A stretch of DNA of 64,000 nucleotides from an uncultured Sphingomonadaceae bacterium (GTDB lineage Bacteria; Pseudomonadota; Alphaproteobacteria; Sphingomonadales; Sphingomonadaceae): contig CANNCV010000002.1 of assembly GCA_947503245.1 (NCBI GenBank), positions 496,001 to 560,000 on the forward strand. The letters are read 5' to 3'. The notes under the pieces are model-generated. The model ran no database searches. It saw only the letters and a program-made list of their open reading frames with translations, and was not told where the DNA came from. Each line of letters begins with the position of its first letter. Position 1 is the first letter of the stretch. Position numbers and translations under genes: made by a program. This document shows positions 35,116-45,726 of this stretch, piece by piece.

Positions 35116-35988
35116 ATGCGCATTTTACTAACCGGCGGCAGCGGCCAAGTCGGCAGCTGCCTGCAGTCGCTGTCATGGCCTGACCATGTGACCATAGACG
35201 CGCCGGACAGCACCATGTTCAACATGGCTGACACAGCCGTGATGCAGACCTATATGGATAGCAATGTTTTTGGCGCGATCATCAATTGCGGTGCCTATAC
35301 GGCGGTGGATAAGGCAGAAAGCGAACCGGAGCTTGCCCATGCAGTTAACAGCGCTGCGCCCGGCCTATTGGCCAACCATGCCGCGCAGCATGACATTCCC
35401 ATGCTGCATGTCTCCACAGATTATGTCTTTGATGGCAGGAAAACTGCGCCTTATGCCGAAGATGACCGTGTCGGGCCATTGGGCATTTATGGCCAGAGCA
35501 AATTGGCCGGTGAAGAAGCCGTGCGCGCCAGCAATGCGCAGGCGATAATAGTGCGCACTGCATGGGTGCTCAGCCCGCATGGTCATAATTTCCTGAAAAC
35601 CATGGTGCGGCTTGGCGCGGATCGCGATGCGCTGTCCATTGTCGCTGACCAATATGGCAATCCGACATCTGCACATGATATTGCACAGACACTGCAAAGC
35701 CTATTATCCGCCATGCAAGCCAATCGCCAAGCACGCGGCACCTATCATTTCGTCAATGCAGGGGATACAAGCTGGCACGGACTAGCAGAGCATATTTTCA
35801 AGCGCGTGGCAGAAAAAGGCGGCAATGCCCCTGCATTAAACGCCATCACCACCAGCGAATACCCTACTCCTGCGCAACGCCCGGCCAATAGCCGGCTTGC
35901 GACAGACAAGATCACCAGAGATTTTGCCATCACGCCGCGAAGCTGGCATGCCGCAGTGGATGAAATATTAGAGGATTTGGCCTTTTAG
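35116..35988 (+). CDS. rfbD: dTDP-4-dehydrorhamnose reductase
   Basis: About 290 residues. N-terminal MRILLTGGSGQVG, the substrate segment STDYVFDG and the catalytic YGQSKLAGEEAV. Last step of dTDP-L-rhamnose synthesis. ATG 35116 starts at the typical first residue; the GTG at 35107, overlapping the rfbB stop, is the alternative. Confidence 0.95.
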   Translation: MRILLTGGSGQVGSCLQSLSWPDHVTIDAPDSTMFNMADTAVMQTYMDSNVFGAIINCGAYTAVDKAESEPELAHAVNSAAPGLLANHAAQHDIPMLHVSTDYVFDGRKTAPYAEDDRVGPLGIYGQSKLAGEEAVRASNAQAIIVRTAWVLSPHGHNFLKTMVRLGADRDALSIVADQYGNPTSAHDIAQTLQSLLSAMQANRQARGTYHFVNAGDTSWHGLAEHIFKRVAEKGGNAPALNAITTSEYPTPAQRPANSRLATDKITRDFAITPRSWHAAVDEILEDLAF

Positions 35989-36049
35989 TCGCTATGTGCC
36001 CAGTCTATCATCGTCCATCGCTTATATGCCTGAAGAGAAACGGATCGTC

Positions 36050-37156
36050 ATGACTGCCCAATTAGATCAGCTATGCGAAGGCCGTGACAATAATCTGAAC
36101 CTTATCCGGTTTCTGGCAGCGACGTGCGTTTTGGTCTCCCATGCCTTCCCGATCACGTTGGGCGCGGGCGCTGCGGAACCGCTGGAGCATATCCTTGGCC
36201 GTTCCCTAGGTTGGGTTTCCGTGGCAATATTCTTTGTCATTTCCGGTTTTTTGATTACGCAAAGCTTCCAGCGTTCAACCTATCTGGTCAATTGGACCAT
36301 GGCGCGGATACTCAGAATATTTCCCGGATTGGTTGTCGTCTTGCTGGCGACTGCCCTGATCATAGGGCCGATCGTCTCCACCCTGAGTGCTGCGGATTAT
36401 TTCTCCAGCCGTGACACGCTTAGTTATGTACCGCGCAATCTATCATTGGCCTTTTTGCAATATCCTCTGCCGGGCATCTTTGCAGACAATGCCTATCCAG
36501 GGGTGATCAATGGCTCCTTATGGACATTAATTCATGAAGTAATGTGCTACGCGCTGGTCTTCGGGCTTGGCGTAATGGGGCTTTTCGGTTCCAAGAAGCG
36601 TAGTGCCATTGCTCTGCTATTGTTATTAGCGGCCTATTTTGGCGTTAAATATCTTGATGCTTACGATATCAGTCACCCGCGACTAACCGCCTTTTTCCGC
36701 CTTGCTTTGCCCTTTGCTATTGGCATTGCACTATATCAATGGCGCAGCCATGTTCCGATGAAATGGCGTTATAGTATCTTGCTTGGATTGGCCGCTATCG
36801 CCACATATTGGACAATCTTCTTCGCCGAAGCATTTGTTCTATGGCTTAGCTATACTGTCTTTCTGTTGGCCTATTTGCCGGATGGGTTTATTCGCCGATT
36901 TAACAATCTGGGCGACTATTCCTACGGCATGTATATTTACGCTTTTCCGGTGCAACAGCACATCGCTCATTATATTACACCGCAATCGCCGATAGTGAAT
37001 ATCATCATCGCTATCCCCATCACTTTGTTGCTGGCCATATTATCATGGACATTTGTTGAAAAACCGGCATTGGACAAGCGGCGTGATGTTAGCGAAACTG
37101 CGCGAAACTGGCTGTCACAAATACAGGCAATTGTTATGAAAAGGACAGAGTCATGA
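36050..37156 (+). CDS. Membrane acyltransferase (acyltransferase-3 family)
   Basis: About 368 residues with some ten membrane helices. Starts with the family motif [21 protein letters not shown] (the conserved Arg and His) and [15 protein letters not shown]-like sequence. Family members O-acetylate or succinylate polysaccharides. It is inserted between rfbD and rfbA, so it probably modifies the same polymer. The start is uncertain: ATG 36026 and a non-ATG at 35996 are also in frame. Confidence 0.87.
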   Translation: MTAQLDQLCEGRDNNLNLIRFLAATCVLVSHAFPITLGAGAAEPLEHILGRSLGWVSVAIFFVISGFLITQSFQRSTYLVNWTMARILRIFPGLVVVLLATALIIGPIVSTLSAADYFSSRDTLSYVPRNLSLAFLQYPLPGIFADNAYPGVINGSLWTLIHEVMCYALVFGLGVMGLFGSKKRSAIALLLLLAAYFGVKYLDAYDISHPRLTAFFRLALPFAIGIALYQWRSHVPMKWRYSILLGLAAIATYWTIFFAEAFVLWLSYTVFLLAYLPDGFIRRFNNLGDYSYGMYIYAFPVQQHIAHYITPQSPIVNIIIAIPITLLLAILSWTFVEKPALDKRRDVSETARNWLSQIQAIVMKRTES

Positions 37157-37190
37157 AAGGGATTATTCTGACATGAGGGGGATTATTCTG
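37151..37190 (+). repeat. Imperfect tandem duplication of the rfbA start codon region
   Basis: The sequence TCATGAAAGGGATTATTCTG is followed at once by ACATGAGGGGGATTATTCTG, so the rfbA start (MRGIIL) is preceded by a near copy encoding MKGIIL, which ends after seven codons at TGA (ATG 37153). The first copy overlaps the acyltransferase stop region. It looks like a small duplication that gave rfbA a new start, with the old one left as a remnant. Confidence 0.75.
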
Positions 37191-38048
37191 GCCGGAGGCA
37201 CAGGCTCGCGCCTGCACCCCGCAACACTGGCTGTGAACAAACAATTGCTGCCTGTTTATGACAAGCCGATGATTTATTACCCGCTATCGGTGTTGATGCT
37301 GGCGGGGATCAAAGAGATATTGATTATCTCATCACCCGAATATCTGGATCGTTATAAGCAGCTTTTTGGCAGTGGCGCACAATTTGGGCTGGAAATCAGC
37401 TATGCCGTTCAGCCCAAGCCAGAAGGTCTGGCCCAAGCCTTTCACATCGGCGCAGACTTTATTGATGGCGGCCCTGCTGCGCTGATATTGGGGGACAATC
37501 TGTATTTCGGGGCGGGGCTGCAATCATTGCTTGATAATGCCGTTTCGCGCAAAAATGCCGCCACAGTGTTCGGCTATCAGGTTGAAGACCCGAAACGCTA
37601 TGGCGTGGTTGAACTGGACGATAATGCCCGCGCCATCAGCATTGAAGAAAAGCCCGAAGCGCCAAAGTCTGACATGGCGGTCACTGGTCTATATTTCTAT
37701 GATGAACGCGTGACCGACTTTGCCTATCAGGTAAAGCCCTCCCATCGCGGAGAGTTGGAGATTACCGATCTCAACCGCATGTATATGGAAGCTGGCGACC
37801 TGTACGTCGAACAAATGGGGCGCGGCTATGCGTGGCTGGACACTGGCACGCATGATAGCTTGCTAGAAGCATCAGAATTTGTCCGCACGATCCAGCATCG
37901 CACAGGCCAGCAAATAGCGTGCCTGGAAGAAATTGCTTTTCAGCAAGGCTTTATCAACCGTGAGCAACTGCGCGAGGCTGGGAATGCGTTCGGCAAAACC
38001 CGCTATGGCCAATATCTGTTAAAACTGGCTGATAGCAGCGCAGATTAA
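37173..38048 (+). CDS. rfbA: Glucose-1-phosphate thymidylyltransferase
   Basis: 291 residues. It has [35 protein letters not shown] and [12 protein letters not shown]. First step of dTDP-rhamnose synthesis; with rfbC-B-D upstream the pathway is complete. Right before the ATG at 37173 the first codons occur twice in tandem (see the repeat at 37151-37190). Confidence 0.96.
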   Translation: MRGIILAGGTGSRLHPATLAVNKQLLPVYDKPMIYYPLSVLMLAGIKEILIISSPEYLDRYKQLFGSGAQFGLEISYAVQPKPEGLAQAFHIGADFIDGGPAALILGDNLYFGAGLQSLLDNAVSRKNAATVFGYQVEDPKRYGVVELDDNARAISIEEKPEAPKSDMAVTGLYFYDERVTDFAYQVKPSHRGELEITDLNRMYMEAGDLYVEQMGRGYAWLDTGTHDSLLEASEFVRTIQHRTGQQIACLEEIAFQQGFINREQLREAGNAFGKTRYGQYLLKLADSSAD

Positions 38049-38077
38049 ATCGCCTTACATCTGAAAGTGCTGATAAT

Positions 38078-38114
38078 ATTGAGCATGGCAGCCTCTTAGC
38101 TGCCCATGTTCAAT
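38078..38114. terminator. Bidirectional hairpin between convergent genes
   Basis: Arms ATTGAGCATGGCAG (38078-38091) and CTGCCCATGTTCAAT (38100-38114) with an 8-nt loop, one bulge and one G-T pair. It lies between rfbA (ends 38048) and the converging GT4 gene (ends 38110). No long T tract is present, so efficiency is uncertain. Confidence 0.5.
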
Positions 38115-39411
38115 TGGCCTTTGGCATGAGACGTTGATACGCCGCGATGAGATTGGGGATTTGATAATCCCAACTTAGCTCATCATGGACACGCTTTTTG
38201 CCATAGGCCGCCATTTTCGCGCATTGCTCAGGATCTGCTAGCAAAGCCAGCATCTTTTCTGCCAGATCAGTGGAATCATTGGCTGCAGCATAGAGTGAGG
38301 CTTCGCCAGCGCTCACTCGGCCCTCTTTCACATCAAATTGCACCATGGCCTTACCCATTGCCATATATTCCATGATCTTGTTCATGGTGGACAGGTCATT
38401 CATGCGGTTCACACGATCCGGATTCACGCAAATGTCAGCGGTGGACAATATTTCGAACAAATCCTTATCCGGCGCACGTCCGGTAAAGGTAACATAATCG
38501 GCAACCTTCAGGCCATCCGCCATATTTTTCAGATCGTCCAAAGCGGGCCCGCCACCGACGAGACAGAAATGGATGTCATGACGATCCAGATCATGGACGA
38601 TATGGCGAATGCTTTGCAGCAACAGGTCAATGCCCTCTTGCTCGCCCATCACGCCAACATAACCGACCATATAGGTTTTGCCAGCCTTCCACTCAGGCAC
38701 AGGCTCAACCGGCATAACACGGCTAAGATCAGGGCCAGAGCGCACGACATAAACATCATCGGGGTTCATATCTCCGCGCTCAACAGCGATAGCTTTATAG
38801 CTTTCATTGGTGGCAATAGAAATTTGCGCTGCCTTAAAGGTGCGCCGTTCAAAAAAGCGCATCAATTTCCAAAAGAAACCGCGCTTATTAAACTTCGCCT
38901 CATAAAGCTCCGGATTAATATCATGATGGTCAAACAAATATTTCACGCCAAAAGGCTTAAACAGCATCGCGACTAGGAAAATAAGATCAGGGGGATTGCA
39001 GCCATGGATAACGTCAATGCCGCGCGTGAAATATATCCGTGCGGTTAACCAGCTTTCCATCAATAAGGCTGTGCCATATTCCAGTGCAAAGCCTAATGCG
39101 CCCTTGGCCTCTATTGGCAGTGCATGGCGGTAAATTTCAATGCCGTCGAGCCGCTCCCGCCTTTTGTCATGACCTTTGCCTGTGGGGCAGATAACCGACA
39201 CTTCTGCGCCAGCAGCAGCCAGTGTCCGCGCTTCAATCCATACACGTCGATCAAAGGGGACAGGCAGATTTTCAACCACTTGAACAATACGCAAACCCTG
39301 CAATGGACGCGATGCCAGCAATTCGCTGCGCGCGCGCAGACGCTCTAGCTCAGCTGGTTCGTCCCGACCTGCTGCGGCCATCTCACTCTTGGTTTGCGTA
39401 AGGTTGTTCAC
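38110..39411 (-). CDS. GT4-family glycosyltransferase
   Basis: 433 residues, GT-B fold. The N-terminal domain has LRIVQVVENLPVPFDRRVWIEA, as in WbuB-like transferases. The C-terminal domain has YVGVMGEQEGIDLLLQSI, VTFTGRAP and MNKIMEYMAMGKAMVQFD (donor-sugar site with the E-x7-E pattern). The start overlaps the stop of the upstream dehydrogenase gene by 4 bp. It adds one sugar of the exopolysaccharide repeat unit. Confidence 0.9.
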   Translation of the reverse strand: MNNLTQTKSEMAAAGRDEPAELERLRARSELLASRPLQGLRIVQVVENLPVPFDRRVWIEARTLAAAGAEVSVICPTGKGHDKRRERLDGIEIYRHALPIEAKGALGFALEYGTALLMESWLTARIYFTRGIDVIHGCNPPDLIFLVAMLFKPFGVKYLFDHHDINPELYEAKFNKRGFFWKLMRFFERRTFKAAQISIATNESYKAIAVERGDMNPDDVYVVRSGPDLSRVMPVEPVPEWKAGKTYMVGYVGVMGEQEGIDLLLQSIRHIVHDLDRHDIHFCLVGGGPALDDLKNMADGLKVADYVTFTGRAPDKDLFEILSTADICVNPDRVNRMNDLSTMNKIMEYMAMGKAMVQFDVKEGRVSAGEASLYAAANDSTDLAEKMLALLADPEQCAKMAAYGKKRVHDELSWDYQIPNLIAAYQRLMPKAN

Positions 39412-40682
39412 CGCATCGAGTCCAGGTCGATAGTGATGGCTGCATCGCTCAGCGATAATTGGTCAAATGTCCGGTTGGTTTTAACCGCTAGATCATAGTG
39501 CGTGGTGTTGGCCGTGTCAGCATCAACCAACAGGCTGCGCAGTGATGGCAGGTTGGTATAAGCATAACCCAAATTCTGTCCCACCAGATGATCGGCAGAG
39601 ACTGCTGGATCATAAATATGGACCGTATGGCCGTTTTCCAACAATTTGCGGGCCAGATCGACATTGGGGCTTTCACGCAAATCGTCGGTCAATGCTTTAA
39701 AAGCCAAGCCAGCAATCAACACTGTAGCTTTCTCCGGCAATAAAGCGCTTACCTGCTCATATTGGAAATGTTTGTGCGCGGCATTGGTGCGCATGACCGA
39801 ATCCAGCAATGGCGTGTTGGCGCCCAATTCAGCCGATATATATTGCAGAGCGCGAACATCTTTGGGCAGACAAGACCCGCCAAAGGGGCCGCCAGGACGG
39901 GTATAATAAGCCGAAAGGTTGAGCTTTGTATCAGCGGCAAAAATCTGGTGCACGGCCTGTGGGTCAATATTCTGCTGCGCGGCAATTCGGCCGATTTCAT
40001 TGGCAAAGCCAACCTTGACGGCATGCCAACTATTATCAACAAATTTGCACATCTCTGCCACAGGGTATGCAACATTGAACACTGGCGCATCAATATTGCT
40101 ATGCAGCGCGTCCATGGTGGCGTTGGCTTGACCATCATGCGTCCCAACGACAATTTTAGGCGGCTCGCGATAATCTTTGATCGCACTAGATTCACGCAGA
40201 AATTCCGGGTTGTAGACCAATTCTGCCAAAGCTTCGGTCTTATCGCCCAATTGCGCGCGTAATATCGGCAAGATCAGCTTGTCGATAGTGCCCGAACGCA
40301 TTGTTGAACGATAGGCGATGGTGAGCGGGCTTTTGCGTTCCGCGCCACTGGCCAGGGCTTTGGCGATATCGTTGGTCACGCCGAAGATATAGCGCATATC
40401 ATGCGCACCGTCGGAACCGCTTGGTGTGCCGACACAAACAATAGCCAGATCAGCATCATTCAGGCTGTCGCCTACCGATTGCTGAGCGCTCAACAGGCCG
40501 TCTTTGCGGGCTTGCGCGATAAGGTCACCCAAACCAGGTTCTTCAATCGGGCAGACGCCTGCCTGAATATCGGCGACCTTCGCCTCACTAACGTCAACGC
40601 CAACAACTTGATGGCCCTCACTCGCGATACAGGCAGCCGCCGTGCATCCCACATAACCAAGACCGAAAATTACGACTTTCAT
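39408..40682 (-). CDS. Nucleotide-sugar dehydrogenase, GDP-mannose dehydrogenase-like
   Basis: 424 residues from the ATG at 40682 (GGGGGG just upstream). Rossmann motif VVIFGLGYVGCTAAACIASEG; catalytic Cys in GGPFGGSCLPKDVRAL. The N-terminal CPIEEPGLGDLI and the C-P-K-D-V-R-A-L context resemble GDP-mannose 6-dehydrogenase (AlgD) more than UDP-glucose dehydrogenase. If so, it makes GDP-mannuronate from the ManC product. It shares an operon with the GT4 gene downstream. Confidence 0.85.
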   Translation of the reverse strand: MKVVIFGLGYVGCTAAACIASEGHQVVGVDVSEAKVADIQAGVCPIEEPGLGDLIAQARKDGLLSAQQSVGDSLNDADLAIVCVGTPSGSDGAHDMRYIFGVTNDIAKALASGAERKSPLTIAYRSTMRSGTIDKLILPILRAQLGDKTEALAELVYNPEFLRESSAIKDYREPPKIVVGTHDGQANATMDALHSNIDAPVFNVAYPVAEMCKFVDNSWHAVKVGFANEIGRIAAQQNIDPQAVHQIFAADTKLNLSAYYTRPGGPFGGSCLPKDVRALQYISAELGANTPLLDSVMRTNAAHKHFQYEQVSALLPEKATVLIAGLAFKALTDDLRESPNVDLARKLLENGHTVHIYDPAVSADHLVGQNLGYAYTNLPSLRSLLVDADTANTTHYDLAVKTNRTFDQLSLSDAAITIDLDSMR

Positions 40683-40785
40683 AAAGCCCCCCAAAACTTA
40701 ATCTGCGCAGTATTTGCGTGTTTATATGGCCGCTCCTTGCCAGCAAGATCATTGCATTGCCAGCACGAATTTGCATCGCTCAACG

Positions 40786-42003
40786 CTAATTTACGTCCGT
40801 TTGTCCCAACGTAGCTGCGTGAAGCAAGCCATCAGCAAAAGCAGAGGCAATATTCTTACGGCGGAATTGCTGTGCATGGTCAGAATCTTGCCAAATTGCG
40901 AGCTCTTGCTTTAATGCCTGTTCGTTGTTTAGCATCTCCTCCAACACAGCAGCGATTTCATCAATATCTTCGGCAGGTACGGCACGGGCAAAGCCATAGC
41001 CTTCAAAATACCCATCAATTGCCGCATCTTTGGGGTAAATGACCGGACATCCCGCCATTAAAGCTTCGACAAAAACCAAGCCAAAAGTCTCTCGCCGCGA
41101 GGGCATAACAAAAACGGAGCCGCTGTTCATCCATTGCTGAATATCAGCGCCATTAACAGCGCCTATTAGCTCAGCATGGCCTTGCGCAGTTTTGCTAATA
41201 AACCGCTGCAATATCGCCTCATGCTCAGACATGCCGCCTCCAGCAATCTCCAAGGAAAAATCTTTGCGGCGCGCACCCACTTTTCCGGCAACGGCGATCA
41301 GCCGGTCAGCATTTTTTAGATGCCAATGGCGCAAATGAAATGCGCTAACTGCCTTTTGCGCTCGCCCCGCATTATTATCAGACATAAATGACGGTGCCAT
41401 CATGTCATCATTCATCGTCATACACGGCAAGATATGGCAGCGCGCCTGAGTTTCTCCTAAATAGCCATCGCAATAGCTTTTGATCCATGGCGCGAACGGA
41501 AAGATGATCGCTGCATCATGGTAAATATGGCGGTACATCCCCCGCAAGTCCCAGCGCACGCCCAAAATTCTGCGATCGGTATTGCCTTGGAGGGACAGGC
41601 CAAACGGCACGCCCAGTCTTTTTGCAATGCGATTGGCAATGATACCTTCCATGGACAATTTGTGCCCGTGGATCAAAGTGGGTGATAATTTGCGGGCAAT
41701 AATATCATCGGCAATGGCATCGCCCAGTGCCTCCAGCGTCGACTTCAAAAAACCACCAAAAGGCATGGCGGCATACTGCCATGATGTAATATTTCCGATG
41801 CGACCATGACTGCGAAAACCCTTATCAAAACCCTTGCTTAGCCAGCGCCACAGCGCCTTATGAGGGGCAAGGTCGACGCGGTTAAGGGAATATATTTGAT
41901 GGTCAAACTGGTCGGCCGTGGACTCTACCAAATTGGAAATGGCCTTGGTTTTCGCAGGTTCGATAGCATCCGGATAGTCGGTAGAAATATGAATGATTGT
42001 CAT
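40786..42003 (-). CDS. Glycosyltransferase, GT4-like
   Basis: 405 residues. C-terminal GT1 domain motifs: LIAVAGKVGARRKDFSLEIAGGG, HAELIGAVNGADIQQWM, FVMPSRRETFGLVFVEALMAGCPVIYP (the donor-binding E-x7-E region). N-terminal start MTIIHISTDYPDA. Probably one of the repeat-unit transferases. It follows the acyltransferase gene with a 15-bp gap. Confidence 0.88.
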   Translation of the reverse strand: MTIIHISTDYPDAIEPAKTKAISNLVESTADQFDHQIYSLNRVDLAPHKALWRWLSKGFDKGFRSHGRIGNITSWQYAAMPFGGFLKSTLEALGDAIADDIIARKLSPTLIHGHKLSMEGIIANRIAKRLGVPFGLSLQGNTDRRILGVRWDLRGMYRHIYHDAAIIFPFAPWIKSYCDGYLGETQARCHILPCMTMNDDMMAPSFMSDNNAGRAQKAVSAFHLRHWHLKNADRLIAVAGKVGARRKDFSLEIAGGGMSEHEAILQRFISKTAQGHAELIGAVNGADIQQWMNSGSVFVMPSRRETFGLVFVEALMAGCPVIYPKDAAIDGYFEGYGFARAVPAEDIDEIAAVLEEMLNNEQALKQELAIWQDSDHAQQFRRKNIASAFADGLLHAATLGQTDVN

Positions 42004-42018
42004 CGCGCAAAATCAGTA

Positions 42019-42549
42019 TCAATGATCGGCTTGCTCGCGTGATGTCTCGTCAGCGCCTGACTTTGTGAGATCAATCTTGTTTGATTTTAACTTGCCTGCA
42101 TCAGGGTCACTGGCACGGATCGCGCGTTCGCGGTCATCGGCATCGGCAAAACGTCCATAAGGGCCAACCTCTATATCTCTGCGCAAAATCTTGGCGGGAT
42201 TACCAGCCGCAACACAATTGTCAGGAATATCACTGGTTACGATACTGCCCGCGCCAATGACGCAATTATTGCCGATTTTCACTCCAGGCAAAATCAATGT
42301 ACGCCCGCCAATAAAGCAATTATCTCCCACATGGGTATGCAGATAAAGACCGCGTGTGCGGTCATGCGTCAACATCCGCACATCAAATGTCAGATAGCTG
42401 TTTTTGCCAATATGAACCCCAGCAGGGAATTGCATATCCAGCACGGCAGACAAAGAAAGCTGCAGGCTGTCATCAATGTCCATCTTCGCAATATGCTTGT
42501 AAAAATAGACTTTGGATTTGACGAGCAGGTTTCTGATAATCTGTTTCAT
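42019..42549 (-). CDS. Left-handed beta-helix acyltransferase (WcaF/serine-acetyltransferase type)
   Basis: 176 residues. Hexapeptide repeats cover about residues 45-120 ([63 protein letters not shown]), with the G-N-P-A-K C-terminal motif of acetyl-CoA-dependent O-acetyltransferases. It may acetylate the exopolysaccharide. It lies between the polymerase-like gene and a glycosyltransferase gene, same strand. Confidence 0.9.
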   Translation of the reverse strand: MKQIIRNLLVKSKVYFYKHIAKMDIDDSLQLSLSAVLDMQFPAGVHIGKNSYLTFDVRMLTHDRTRGLYLHTHVGDNCFIGGRTLILPGVKIGNNCVIGAGSIVTSDIPDNCVAAGNPAKILRRDIEVGPYGRFADADDRERAIRASDPDAGKLKSNKIDLTKSGADETSREQADH

Positions 42550-42568
42550 GAACGGGTCTTTCCAGACT

Positions 42569-43906
42569 TTATGCGGACGGTGTTTTGGTTAGACCAGTTC
42601 GCACCACTTTCTTGCCATCAGATAGATTTGCACTCCACGTCGTTAGGGCAACACCTATACCCAGTGTGAAGTTAAACCATGACAGCATTGCGCCCCAAAA
42701 TGTGACGGTGAACATCAGGATAACAATAACAGAGAGGCTGGCCGCCAGACCCAAAAACGCCCTGCGCGATACAGATGTCAAAGAGTGTGAAGCACAGCGC
42801 CCCAAAAGAATAATGACGATAATAGATACAAGGAAATAGGCGAAAGCCGGCACGAAACCATAGCTGGTTGCCATGAAAAGGTAATGAGCATCAATGCTGG
42901 CCCTGCCCATCCATTCTGGTCTGGTATATTCTTCATAGCCAATACCAAACCACGGGTGCGCAAGAGCTTCCGATCCAGCATATTGCCATATCAAAGTCCG
43001 GTAATAGCCAGTCTGCGCATTAAATGTGAGATAACGGTAAATAACCGGCACAACGCCATTTTGCGAAAAAAACTGAACAGTGGCGATAAGAATAGCTGTT
43101 GTGGTCAAAAACAATGCCCAGTTCAGGTCTTTCACGCGTTGTTGCAGCCAATCATAAAATAATATGGCAAAATTGGCAGCAATGCCAAGCAAAGCCGCAG
43201 AGCTCAAAGAAAAGAAGCCCAAAATGCCTACGAGAAAACCGCTATAACGCCACTGCCCACCCCTAAAGTTCATAAAATATAGCGATATAAAACTGCTTAA
43301 AAACAGACCTGCATGAATAGGATGCGTAAAGACGCTATAGGCCCGCAAAAAGCCTTCGCGAAACTCTGCACGCAATCTGTTGCCAACATCTCCCGTGCCG
43401 CCAAAAATCGACTGAGCAGTTTCGCGGACAAATAATTGGCCACTTAAACTTTCCATAGCCAGCAGCAAACCAACGAACATGATGGCAGGAAAAATACAGA
43501 TGAGGAAATTTCTAAAATCTGCCAATGTGCGGATGGTGACACGCGCGATAAAATAGGAGAGCAGCATATCAAGTGACTGACTGCCGCCAGCTTCAAGACC
43601 TACCAACCAGTCATAATTCATCGCAAATGACAGCGGCAACCACATTGCAATTAATATGACCGCCAGATCAAGGATATGCGGTTTATAACGGCCGTTAATG
43701 ATGCCAAATATAATAATCGGAGACAGTGCCATCAGGCACATGCGGTACACCCCAAGTCGCAATGGACCGGCGTAAAAGGCGACTTCCGGGGGAAAAAGCA
43801 TACAGACAAACAGCAAGACTGCCGGCCAGATATTCCTCAGCCGCCCCAATCCGCTATAACTGCTATATGTCGCTGGTGCAGCAATACTAGCCACATTGAA
43901 TCTCAT
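42569..43906 (-). CDS. Polysaccharide polymerase/O-antigen-ligase-like membrane protein
   Basis: 445 residues with about eleven membrane helices. The large periplasmic loop carries [17 protein letters not shown], a weak match to the Wzy_C/WaaL region. Such proteins polymerise or ligate lipid-linked repeat units. A second protein of this kind is at 50228-51640, so only one may be the Wzy polymerase. Confidence 0.75.
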   Translation of the reverse strand: MRFNVASIAAPATYSSYSGLGRLRNIWPAVLLFVCMLFPPEVAFYAGPLRLGVYRMCLMALSPIIIFGIINGRYKPHILDLAVILIAMWLPLSFAMNYDWLVGLEAGGSQSLDMLLSYFIARVTIRTLADFRNFLICIFPAIMFVGLLLAMESLSGQLFVRETAQSIFGGTGDVGNRLRAEFREGFLRAYSVFTHPIHAGLFLSSFISLYFMNFRGGQWRYSGFLVGILGFFSLSSAALLGIAANFAILFYDWLQQRVKDLNWALFLTTTAILIATVQFFSQNGVVPVIYRYLTFNAQTGYYRTLIWQYAGSEALAHPWFGIGYEEYTRPEWMGRASIDAHYLFMATSYGFVPAFAYFLVSIIVIILLGRCASHSLTSVSRRAFLGLAASLSVIVILMFTVTFWGAMLSWFNFTLGIGVALTTWSANLSDGKKVVRTGLTKTPSA

Positions 43907-43930
43907 TATATTGACAAAAAGGCAGAATAG

Positions 43931-44593
43931 TCAGCGCCATGATTTAATTATACTCTTGGTTTCGTTCTTGACCCGACGCGATATGCTTTGGCACGTCTTC
44001 ATCATATCTGCAAGCATCTGCAACACTGTGTCTTGCCGCACACTGAACCGCGGAATGGGGTTTGCCCCTGTCAAACGTGGTCCACCATCGCTCGAATAGA
44101 TGGTCTTATGCCCTGTTCGCTTCAATTTGGCCATTACTTCGCGATTATAGCGCCCAAATGGCAAGCCAGCCTGATCAATTTCTCGTCCGCAAATTTCTGA
44201 TAAAATTGTGTTTGATGTAGAGATTTCTCTTTCCAGCTCAGGGGCTTCTACATCGGGCCACGGTTGGTGATCCATACCATGTGTGCCAATGGTAAAAAGT
44301 TCTTCGCGGTCAATATCGGCGACTTGATCGCGCGAAAGATAACCAGTTTCATCCAGCTTTCCAGCCAACACGAAAAAAACTGCCGCTAAACCGCGCTTTT
44401 TCAATTCGGGCAATGCAATCAGATAATCGGAATCATTACCATCATCAAAAGTGATAGCAAAAGGCTGGCCACTGGCCTGAGCAAGGTCCAAAATTTCTAT
44501 AAAGCGCTCTTCGGTAATCCAATATGGCTCTTCACCATCTTCAAATGGCCGCTTGGCTGTACCGATGCCATGAAAGTTCAGAATGAATGTCAT
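43931..44593 (-). CDS. Polysaccharide deacetylase family protein
   Basis: 220 residues. NodB-homology motif ITFDDGNDSD carries the catalytic Asp-Asp, and THGMDHQPW carries the metal-binding histidines. LPFGRYNREV corresponds to the third motif. No signal peptide is seen. It may deacetylate a sugar precursor or polymer in the EPS pathway. It starts just after the FemAB-like gene (1-bp gap). Confidence 0.87.
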   Translation of the reverse strand: MTFILNFHGIGTAKRPFEDGEEPYWITEERFIEILDLAQASGQPFAITFDDGNDSDYLIALPELKKRGLAAVFFVLAGKLDETGYLSRDQVADIDREELFTIGTHGMDHQPWPDVEAPELEREISTSNTILSEICGREIDQAGLPFGRYNREVMAKLKRTGHKTIYSSDGGPRLTGANPIPRFSVRQDTVLQMLADMMKTCQSISRRVKNETKSIIKSWR

Positions 44594-44594
44594 G

Positions 44595-45662
44595 TTAGCC
44601 CTTCAGCCGATTATAAAGATTTTCAGCGAGATGGACAATCTGTCCTTTGGGCCAGGCGGCTCTCGCCTCTAAAATGCACGGCCCCTTATAAAAGACCCCG
44701 CCCATACGTTTTTTGAAACGAAAAACAGATGGATTTTCCTGTTCATCAACACCGCCCAGATCATAATGAGAAAGGCCCAGTTCCAAAGCATATTCTATAG
44801 CGGCCCATTGTAACAGGAAAGAGGCACGCAGATCCCTGCCCTTATCATTTGTAGCCCCCAGCAGATATACAGCCATATGACCGCTATAAGCGCCAATATG
44901 TCCGCCCACCAAATCTTCCCCATGCCATGCCAGTTGCACGGCCAGACGTTCATTACTTTCGCATTTTTCGGCAACATCAGCAAAAAAATTGGCGTCTTGC
45001 GGTGCCTGAAAGCCTTTTTTCTCTGCCAATTCGGCCAATAATGGTTGAAATAACCGGAAATCATTGGGGTCCGTTGAGCGTGTAATTCTAATGTCGCCTG
45101 TATCTTTGCCTTTTTCACCGCGCCGTAAATCGGTACGCCATTTGCCATTTAACCCTTTGCGCAAGGCCTCAATACCGGGCTGCAAATCCATCACAAATGT
45201 TTGATATTCTGACCCGGCAACCGCCGTAAAACCCACCATTGGTGTAGCATCTTCACTCTGCCCCTGAATATTCACTGGGGGATTTACGCGTAGCGTTAGA
45301 CCTTTTTCTTGCACCAGATATTTTCGCAGCGCCGCATATGTGAGCGCTTGAGCATTGGGCGCATCGCTCAGCATGACCGGACCTTGGGGAATGACCGCTA
45401 TTCCAGCAGGAATGACGGGAAGATATTTGATACGAATATTGGCGATGGCCAGTTTCTGGTTCTCAACAGAAACCAGCAGATATTGACACTCGGCACCGGC
45501 TTGATCTGCCGCCACCTGCGCATAAGCAGGGTATTGCCGCCAACTGGCAGATCCACAGGCATCAATTTCAGCCTTGGCCTCAATTGCAGTCAGCATATTA
45601 ACGGTGATATTTTCGCCTTCCACCATGAAATGTGATGGCCGGACCGTGGAGTAACTGTTCAT
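44595..45662 (-). CDS. FemAB/GNAT-fold peptidyltransferase-like protein
   Basis: 355 residues. Two GNAT-like halves; the second has LAVQLAWHGEDLVGGHIGAYSGHMAVYLLGA and ASFLLQWAAIEYALELGLSHYDLGG, typical of FemAB-like proteins found in EPS and PEP-CTERM gene clusters. The substrate is not known; it may add an amino acid or acyl group to a sugar. It is divergent from the GT2 gene (64-bp gap). Confidence 0.82.
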   Translation of the reverse strand: MNSYSTVRPSHFMVEGENITVNMLTAIEAKAEIDACGSASWRQYPAYAQVAADQAGAECQYLLVSVENQKLAIANIRIKYLPVIPAGIAVIPQGPVMLSDAPNAQALTYAALRKYLVQEKGLTLRVNPPVNIQGQSEDATPMVGFTAVAGSEYQTFVMDLQPGIEALRKGLNGKWRTDLRRGEKGKDTGDIRITRSTDPNDFRLFQPLLAELAEKKGFQAPQDANFFADVAEKCESNERLAVQLAWHGEDLVGGHIGAYSGHMAVYLLGATNDKGRDLRASFLLQWAAIEYALELGLSHYDLGGVDEQENPSVFRFKKRMGGVFYKGPCILEARAAWPKGQIVHLAENLYNRLKG

Positions 45663-45726
45663 CAGTGCGCGATAGCGGACAGCGAAACAGATTGAAATAG
45701 CTGTCAGCCTGACTTATCGGAGCGCA

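Noticed and set aside
37153-37176. Seven-codon frame MKGIILT before rfbA as a leader peptide
   Set aside because: Its sequence is a near copy of the rfbA start, so duplication explains it; no attenuator structure was seen.
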